A stretch of DNA of 64,000 bases from Watersipora subatra (lineage: Eukaryota; Bryozoa; Gymnolaemata; Cheilostomatida; Watersiporidae): the NCBI RefSeq assembly GCF_963576615.1, contig NC_088717.1:53974526-54038525 (forward strand). The letters are read 5' to 3'. Shown piece after piece: positions 58,801-64,000 of this stretch; the first letter of the stretch is position 1; the number at the start of each line of letters is the position of its first letter. The position numbers were made by a program, and so were the translations under genes. The notes under the pieces are model-generated. The model had not been told where the DNA came from. It did not search any database and saw nothing but the letters and a program-made list of their open reading frames with translations.

Positions 58801-58997
58801 TTACATTCCTACTTCCTCTAAGAACCGCTACACCTTATACCAAACACCAACACCTTGCCAATTCACATTATAGAACAGCGTTACGCAAAAAGAGCGCTTT
58901 CTTCCAGTACACATAATTTCAATTTACTATTCTCTATTATATTTTTTGTCTCATTGTCTAATTTTCTTTAAACGGCATTGATTGGTGATAATAAAGT
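55801..58997. other. Intergenic stretch with weak repeat signals
   Basis: GGTTCGCACTA near 57094 and its inverted relative GGTTCACACTA near 58555 (minus strand) could be ends of a small element about 1.5 kb long, but the pairing is only about 12 bp. No supported gene was found; the minus-strand frame at 58652-58302 lacks domain evidence. Confidence 0.35.
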
Positions 58998-59206
58998 TCA
59001 TATTTTATCTATCTAACTATCTACTTGTTCATCTATCTATCTATCTAACTATCTACTTACCTACCTACCTACCTACTGTACCTACCTATCTACCTACCGA
59101 TCTAGCTATTTACTTATCTATTATTTATCTAACTATTTACCCATCTATCTATCTATCCATCTATCTATCCATCTATCTATCCATCCATCCATCTACCCAT
59201 CTACCC

Positions 59207-59241
<35 letters not shown>

Positions 59242-59563
59242 CATCCATCTATCTACCCATCTATCTCCCTACCCATCTATCTACCAATCCATCCATCTAT
59301 CTATTTATCTAACTATCTACTTATCTGTCTCCCTATCTATTTAACTATCTATCTATCGATCATCTACATGTATCTATCTACCCATCTATCTATCTACCCA
59401 TCCATCTACCCATCTGTCTACCAATCCATCCATCCATCCATCCATCCATCTATCTATCTATCTATCTATTTATCTATCTATCTACCTATCTGTCTATCCA
59501 TCTATCCATCTATCCATCTATCTATCTATCTACCTATCTACCTATCTGTCTCTCTATCAATTA
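58998..59563. repeat. CTAT tetranucleotide tract with CCAT and CTAC variants
   Basis: About 565 bp of tetranucleotide repeat, interrupted by point variants. The translation (Ile-Tyr-Leu-Ser cycles) is a by-product of the repeat. It ends about 40 bp before the gag-only LTR element. Confidence 0.97.
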
Positions 59564-59599
59564 CGCAAGTGAGACAGTGTGTCACAGTGAGTGTAGACA

Positions 59600-59604
59600 C
59601 TAAG
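59600..59604. repeat. LTR-element target duplication CTAAG, left (partner 61159-61163)
   Basis: CTAAG directly precedes the first LTR and directly follows the second. Confidence 0.85.
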
Positions 59605-59820
59605 TGTAGTGTATCAGGGTCATAAGCATGCCACCTGAATCATACTGTCAACAATTGCAATAATGTGGCAATATGTTTGTTTCTTGGTGCTGTTGTCTTT
59701 GCACCTGAAATCGTCACTATGGTGAATCATTGATGACTTGCATACACATATATATTGCTTGTAATGTAAAAATAAAACAGTCTTGAATTAGCCAGCCACC
59801 AGAAGTCTTGATACACTAAA
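59605..59820 (+). repeat. 5' LTR, 216 bp
   Basis: It begins TGTAGTGTATCAGGG and ends TTGATACACTAAA, with an inverted pair TAGTGTATC/GATACACTA at its ends. A TATA-like acacatatatattg and an AATAAAA signal lie in its second half. Confidence 0.9.
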
Positions 59821-59832
59821 TTGGCGACGAGG

Positions 59833-60603
59833 ATGCCGGATAATAAAGCCATGGCTAATTTGTCAGAATTTGACAACTCTACGAGTGTTGAGTCATATTT
59901 GGAGCGGTTGGAGATATATTTTGCTGTGAACAAGGTTACGGGAGACTCTCGTCAGCACATGCTGCTCATGGGCTTGAAAGGCTATCAATACGATACAATA
60001 CGAGATCTGGCAGCCCCACAGAAGCCTAAGGATTTGACATACAGTGGCCTAGTTGACCTTGTATGCAAGCACTTTGGTACGTCAAAGCACTGGCTGGTGG
60101 AACGACTTTCATTCAGAGAGATGAGACAGAATTCGGGTGAGAATCTCAATGAATATGTCAGCCGCTTGAAAAGGACAGCTCGCCAATGTGAGTTTGCCAG
60201 TAGTCTAGACGTCAACCTAGTGGAACAATTTCTACGTGCCATGCGGGACACAATGCTGAGGTCAAAGCTGATCGCACTTGAGGAATCAAAGCTAACTGAT
60301 ATTTGTGTGTTATTGCAAGAAGCAAATGCCAAGGTCGTTATAGAGCAGATTACACTTCCAGATGTGAAATCTGAAATGAATGCAGTCAAGAGGAATTGTT
60401 TCAGCAAGGGACAAGCAATCTGTGGTGATTGTGGTTTAGAGCAACGGATTAACCACAAGTGCCCAGCAAAAGGGCCCACACGTTTTAAATGTGGGGGCAA
60501 CGGTCATTTAGCAAAAGCCCCTACCTGCCCAAAGAATAACATCAGAGCTGTTGAGAAGGCACAGAAATTATTTGACTACGAGGACGACGATTCCCTGTTT
60601 TAA
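59833..60603 (+). CDS. gag: Gag protein of the LTR element
   Basis: ATG at 59833 overlaps the end of the primer-binding-site-like sequence, only 12 bp after the LTR, and opens 256 residues (MPDNKAMANLSEFDNSTSVE). Residues about 18-160 form a helical retrotransposon Gag domain (SYLERLEIYFAVNK, DLVCKHFGTSKHWLVERLSF, NEYVSRLKRTARQCEFAS). Near residue 200 comes a zinc-knuckle region: CGDCGLEQRINHKC, then FKCGGNGHLAKAPTC, in which one expected Cys is missing. It ends in an acidic tail (FDYEDDDSLF). It would bind and package the element RNA. The frame is fully intact. Confidence 0.9.
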   Translation: MPDNKAMANLSEFDNSTSVESYLERLEIYFAVNKVTGDSRQHMLLMGLKGYQYDTIRDLAAPQKPKDLTYSGLVDLVCKHFGTSKHWLVERLSFREMRQNSGENLNEYVSRLKRTARQCEFASSLDVNLVEQFLRAMRDTMLRSKLIALEESKLTDICVLLQEANAKVVIEQITLPDVKSEMNAVKRNCFSKGQAICGDCGLEQRINHKCPAKGPTRFKCGGNGHLAKAPTCPKNNIRAVEKAQKLFDYEDDDSLF

Positions 60604-60942
60604 GTCAGTCAGCTTAGCCAGTAAATCTACTAGTCAGTTAGCCAGTCAGCACTGTTTGCTCAATTTTGAAATGTGACGTTATTCAGCCATTCACTGTGTG
60701 TGATGTCTCTCTGCTATCTACTGTGTGTAGTGCTTCTAGTTTAGTCCAGCCAGAATTTGAGTTAGTACTGTGTGAACTTCTCAACCGATCTTGCATTTGT
60801 TTCATGTGAATATTTTTGTTTTTGGAAGAAAAGGAAGGAATATGTTTATATGTTTATTGAATTGTCAAAGATTGTCATATCCTCTTTTGTAGCTTATGTA
60901 CCTTATTACGTAAGCTTTCAATTTTGTAAAATTGGTAAGGGA
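60604..60942 (+). other. Non-coding 3' internal region of the gag element
   Basis: No pol-like frame. It opens with cagtcagcttagccagtaaa-type near-repeats and ends with a purine-rich ggtaaggga just before the 3' LTR, as expected of a polypurine tract, though short. Confidence 0.7.
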
Positions 60943-61158
60943 TGTAGTGTATCAGGGTCATAAGCATGCCACCTGAATCATACTGTCAACAATTGCAATA
61001 ATGTGGCAATATGTTTGTTTCTTGGTGCTGTTGTCTTTGCACCTGAAATCGTCACTATGGTGAATCATTGATGACTTGCATACACATATATATTGCTTGT
61101 AATGTAAAAATAAAACAGTCTTGAATTAGCCAGCCACCAGAAGTCTTGATACACTAAA
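60943..61158 (+). repeat. 3' LTR, 216 bp, identical to 5' LTR
   Basis: Same length and sequence as 59605-59820; followed by the CTAAG duplication at 61159-61163. Confidence 0.9.
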
Positions 61159-61163
61159 CTAAG

Positions 61164-62341
61164 AGCTCAATATAACCTGAACATCTCTATGGCTGTGATT
61201 TATTACAATGAACCATTCATTTTCGCATTAGCAGAAATAGCTCTATTGTTTTACTATTAATGCTTCCAGCATGTTTTAATATCATTAAAGTTAAATTTGT
61301 TTTTCTTTACTTGCTTTTTCCATGCTGTTTTAGTCAGATGCCCCTAACCACGCAATTTAAACCTGCTCAGCCGCTTATGATTTCTTTTAAAATTTGAACA
61401 ATTAGATGGTTCTTCCATATCCATGGAAGATAAACACCAAAACCGTTTTTAAATGGTTGATTAATATTTCAACCAAGCCGGTTTCAACAACAAACAAACA
61501 ACAATTGAGTCGTCTTAAGATTTGCTGACTTTGAAGACATCAACAATGTTAGATAAAAAATCACATAAGTGTGTGAACATTTTACGATTACATAAAAATG
61601 ATCATTTTTGCAATCTGTTCGTTAGCCTTTTGGAAGACTTCCTACAAGTGTGGGAAATCCCTCAATGATCGAGTATAGTGTTTGTTTAGTTTATGGCAAA
61701 CAGAGGCAATGCGTATTTCTCAGAGTATTGTTGCACAAACAATGGCTCTGTGATCTTGGCTGGACATGTCGGAGTTCAGTGGCAAGAGAGCCTCGACGAC
61801 TGGAGACATGCTTCAGTAAGTTTAAATAAAATATTACAATAATACAATTTTGTGAACATAAACTTTGCTGACTTTTAAGATAAGCAAATTAAGAGTAGAG
61901 AATGACTTGTAACAATGCTGCAATAAGAATATACCAGCTTGTAAAGGAAAGAAACGACAGAGCACAACTCCTCGCCAATGTACCCAAGGGTGTCCAACTC
62001 AACAACACAGCACTTAAAACTAGATATTATGAGCAAAAGTTCTTTTGTAACCAGATATTTAGTTGTATTTAATAAGTTTATATACAAACCTCTAATGTCA
62101 AGAATGTCAAGTAAAAATACATGGTCAACGGTATGTGTATCAGCTGTGATCAGTGCAGGCGATATATCTTTAACGATACAATCCGATGCATGTTGTCCTA
62201 AATCTAATATCTAATACAATCTAAGTATTAGAATGTATTAGATATTAGATTTATATTATTGATTGTTAAACTTTATTATAATAAAAATATAAAACATAAT
62301 AAAACATTTTAAAGTTATCAGTGTAAGGTCATATAGCAGGC
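61164..62341. other. Between LTR element and gene B; one possible exon
   Basis: At 61693-61815 a plus-strand frame (MANRGNAYFSEYCCTNNGSV then ILAGHVGVQWQESLDDWRHA) is followed by GTAAGT, so it could be a first exon of 41 codons. No partner exon was found. The rest is AT-rich without recognised features. Confidence 0.3.
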
Positions 62342-62598
62342 TCATTCCTCACTCTCGTTCTGTTTCTCTGTTTTCAGCTTCTCATGCTCGCTGCTTATGC
62401 TGTCCTTGACATTCACATCGGAGAGCGTATTGCTATTATAAGCTTCACTATAAATGTCGTAGGTGCAGTCGTATATCTCAATGAGACCAAAGATAATACT
62501 AACGATATTCTTGACAAGGAACACTGAAGCGGGTTCAATACGATGGACAGCCAAGTAGAGTCTGATAGTCAGTAGGGGGATATTTAGAAGCAGCAGTT
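62342..62598 (-). CDS. Terminal exon of TMEM121-like gene B
   Basis: Minus-strand exon with acceptor tatatttacag. Two bases complete a Glu codon with the G of the previous exon, then it reads LLLLNIPLLTIRLYLAVHRI, FLVKNIVSIIFGLIEIYDCT and a hydrophilic tail ending KLKTEKQNESEE at the stop. A helix pair around a V/F-x-V-K-N segment followed by an acidic, Lys-rich C-tail fits the last part of TMEM121-type proteins. Confidence 0.65.
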
Positions 62599-62999
62599 CT
62601 GTAAATATAAAGTTTTCAGTTAGCAGGTCATGGAAAAACCCTGGTTAGTAGTTAACAGTTTTTCTTTAGGTTGTTTATTGTATGCATCTATTGCACAGCT
62701 AAAAATAGTTTGAGAATACCGTAACTAATTAAATAAAGATATTTATGAAAATAAAATACGTTTTTATAGTAAGTACCAAATATTACCATACCAATTACCG
62801 CACATTAGTGGTGGTTAACATTACTGTGATAAAACTGCCCTATATTAATTTTATATGGCTGTTCTCTGTATACCATCATGAGACTTCTTCTGGCGTATTT
62901 TCAGATGCTTGTGTCAGTGATGACAAAAGGAAAGTTTAACGTTACAGTCAGAGTTCTAAATACAGTACACTACAAAAAATACAATCAAATAAATAACTT

Positions 63000-63420
63000 G
63001 ATACTTTACTATAATAAATGACGTGTTTATCTGTCTGCCTGAAGCCATGCTCAGAGCGGTAGGAAAAACTATTTCCCTGCACAAGATTCAAACCAGGATG
63101 ACTCAACTCCCAGCCAATCACACTACCATCTGGACCACTTAACCACCTTGTTGTATGGAGGAATAATTGTATACATAGTTAATACCCATGAGGATCTATC
63201 ATGGTACACAAGACTGCTAGTCTACTGCTCTTTACTATAATAAGACCCACGTCTGGTAAAAAAAGATTCCTTTCAACAGAATTCAAACTCACAACTTTTA
63301 ACTTGTTACACTGACATTCTACGACCTGTACTGATCGACTGCCTTGCCACATTTTAGAATATTTGTGCTGTTAGTTATTACACCTAACTATCTTTCACTG
63401 CACACCAGGGCACTAGTAGT
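63000..63420. repeat. Two SINE-like dispersed repeats in tandem
   Basis: 63000-63235 and about 63235-63420 both show an actataataaga/atgac opening, a block 'gattcaaac..g' like a reversed tRNA B-box, an 'acactaccatct/acactgacattct' block and a 'ttgt..atagttatta' block. They lie in the last intron of gene B. Confidence 0.5.
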
Positions 63421-63535
63421 CTAGTAAAGCATAATTCTAGAATCTACAATAATGGCTGTAATGTTGTGATTACGTATTTGTCATTTTATTATTTTTGGGT
63501 ATTTTTACAGAAAGATTAATTTGGTTAACACTCAC

Positions 63536-63686
63536 CATAAAGAGACTTCAATATCTTCACCTTCAGTGATCTGACATAGCTTGCAAAATGGTCCCCAAAG
63601 AGGCTGAGTAGAGAGACAGATGGTCGAATCAGATTGAGGATTATAATAGCCAGAATAATTGGCTTCAGAACTATGGGGAGACTCTT
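63536..63686 (-). CDS. Penultimate exon of TMEM121-like gene B
   Basis: Minus-strand exon, acceptor ctctttgcag, donor GTGAGT, 50 codons plus one base. It reads KSLPIVLKPIILAIIILNLI then RPSVSLLSLFGDHFASYVRS and KVKILKSLY. The phases fit the terminal exon at 62598. Its counterpart in copy A is cut by the left edge of the window (35-1). Confidence 0.7.
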
Positions 63687-64000
63687 CTGCAAAGAGAACA
63701 GAGCTTCAAAATGCAGTTTAACCAAAGTATGCTTTTAATTTTTTTCTGCGTATCCTCTAATAAATTTTTTGTAAGACATTTTGATCACGTGTTACTCTTT
63801 ACGCAGAACGATGCAATTGAATGAGAAATTCTAGTCTTCAACTGTTCGAAACTAAATGTGGAGTAAATAATACTTTGCCTAGCTGTAGGAGCTGTAGTGA
63901 TTACTAGAAACTTACAGTTTACTCTGCACCTCGCTAAGTGAGGTCTCAATACATTGCATTGTTTTTCAAGGATAAAAGTAACTTTTGTTGATTCAAGCAC
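63652..64000. repeat. Segmental duplication, right copy (partner 1-349)
   Basis: Same orientation as 1-349, covering the acceptor side of the penultimate exon of gene B and adjoining intron; cut by the window end. Confidence 0.85.

Larger units (their letters stand above)
59605..61158 (+). mobile_element. Gag-only LTR retrotransposon, 1554 bp, recent
   Basis: It is bounded by two 216-bp LTRs that I find identical base for base, inside a 5-bp target duplication. The internal region is 1122 bp: a primer-binding-site-like TTGGCGACGAGGAT directly after the LTR, one gag gene, a 339-bp non-coding tail and a short purine stretch (ggtaaggga) before the 3' LTR. There is no protease, reverse transcriptase, RNase H or integrase. 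Such elements must use enzymes of an autonomous relative; the intact gag suggests it supplies its own capsid. Confidence 0.92.

Noticed and set aside
58982..59625. Ile/Tyr/Leu/Ser-rich frames
   Set aside because: Translation of the CTAT tetranucleotide tract.
59985..60500. 171-codon minus-strand frame
   Set aside because: Antisense shadow of the intact gag gene.

Overview
The window is AT-rich, intron-bearing animal DNA crowded with mobile elements. It most resembles an aquatic invertebrate, possibly a lophotrochozoan. That placement is inference from the element mix (Polinton, P superfamily, hAT, Harbinger-like pieces, a gag-only LTR element) and is not proven. No rRNA, tRNA or CRISPR was recognised.

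Host genes. Two tandem copies of a multi-pass membrane protein gene lie on the minus strand; the fold and the acidic D-x-L-D-x-x-D segment suggest TMEM121-like. Copy A has phase-compatible exons at 33972-33796 (ATG), 12110-11972, 11881-11793, 8515-8337, 5449-5284 and 35 to beyond base 1. Copy B shows only its last two exons, 63686-63536 and 62598-62342 (stop). Bases 1-349 and 63652-64000 are homologous through exon and intron, which shows the duplication.

Polinton (Maverick). A complete but decayed element occupies 12653-31609, inside intron 1 of gene A. It has AG...CT termini, ~0.95-kb terminal inverted repeats and a perfect 6-bp target duplication, ATTAGT. It holds a protein-primed-type DNA polymerase B pseudogene with SAP-like segments and an endonuclease VII-type domain, a long minus-strand gene and other probable virion genes, an intact capsid-like gene, small membrane-protein genes and an integrase pseudogene. 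No packaging ATPase or protease was recognised. Nearly every gene begins at a TATAATAAATG-type box in which the final ATG is the start codon. Later insertions include a 21-bp satellite, a local duplication of the integrase 5' end, a 1081-bp hAT element with an 8-bp target duplication, and Harbinger-like sequence in the terminal repeats.

Right half. 34258-37296 is a P-superfamily transposon (THAP exons plus a transposase C-terminal exon, 8-bp target duplication) without a visible catalytic core. 38432-39046 may be a solo LTR. 43-58 kb holds long inverted-repeat elements, SINE-like repeats, a 31-bp minisatellite and a second P-type transposase pseudogene. 59605-61158 is a recent gag-only LTR retrotransposon with two identical 216-bp LTRs and a 5-bp target duplication.

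The genes do not form one pathway. The host gene is the substrate, and the rest is a layered record of insertions. The Polinton genes would once have worked together in replication (PolB), integration (integrase) and virion formation (capsid and minor proteins), probably under a shared start-site promoter.
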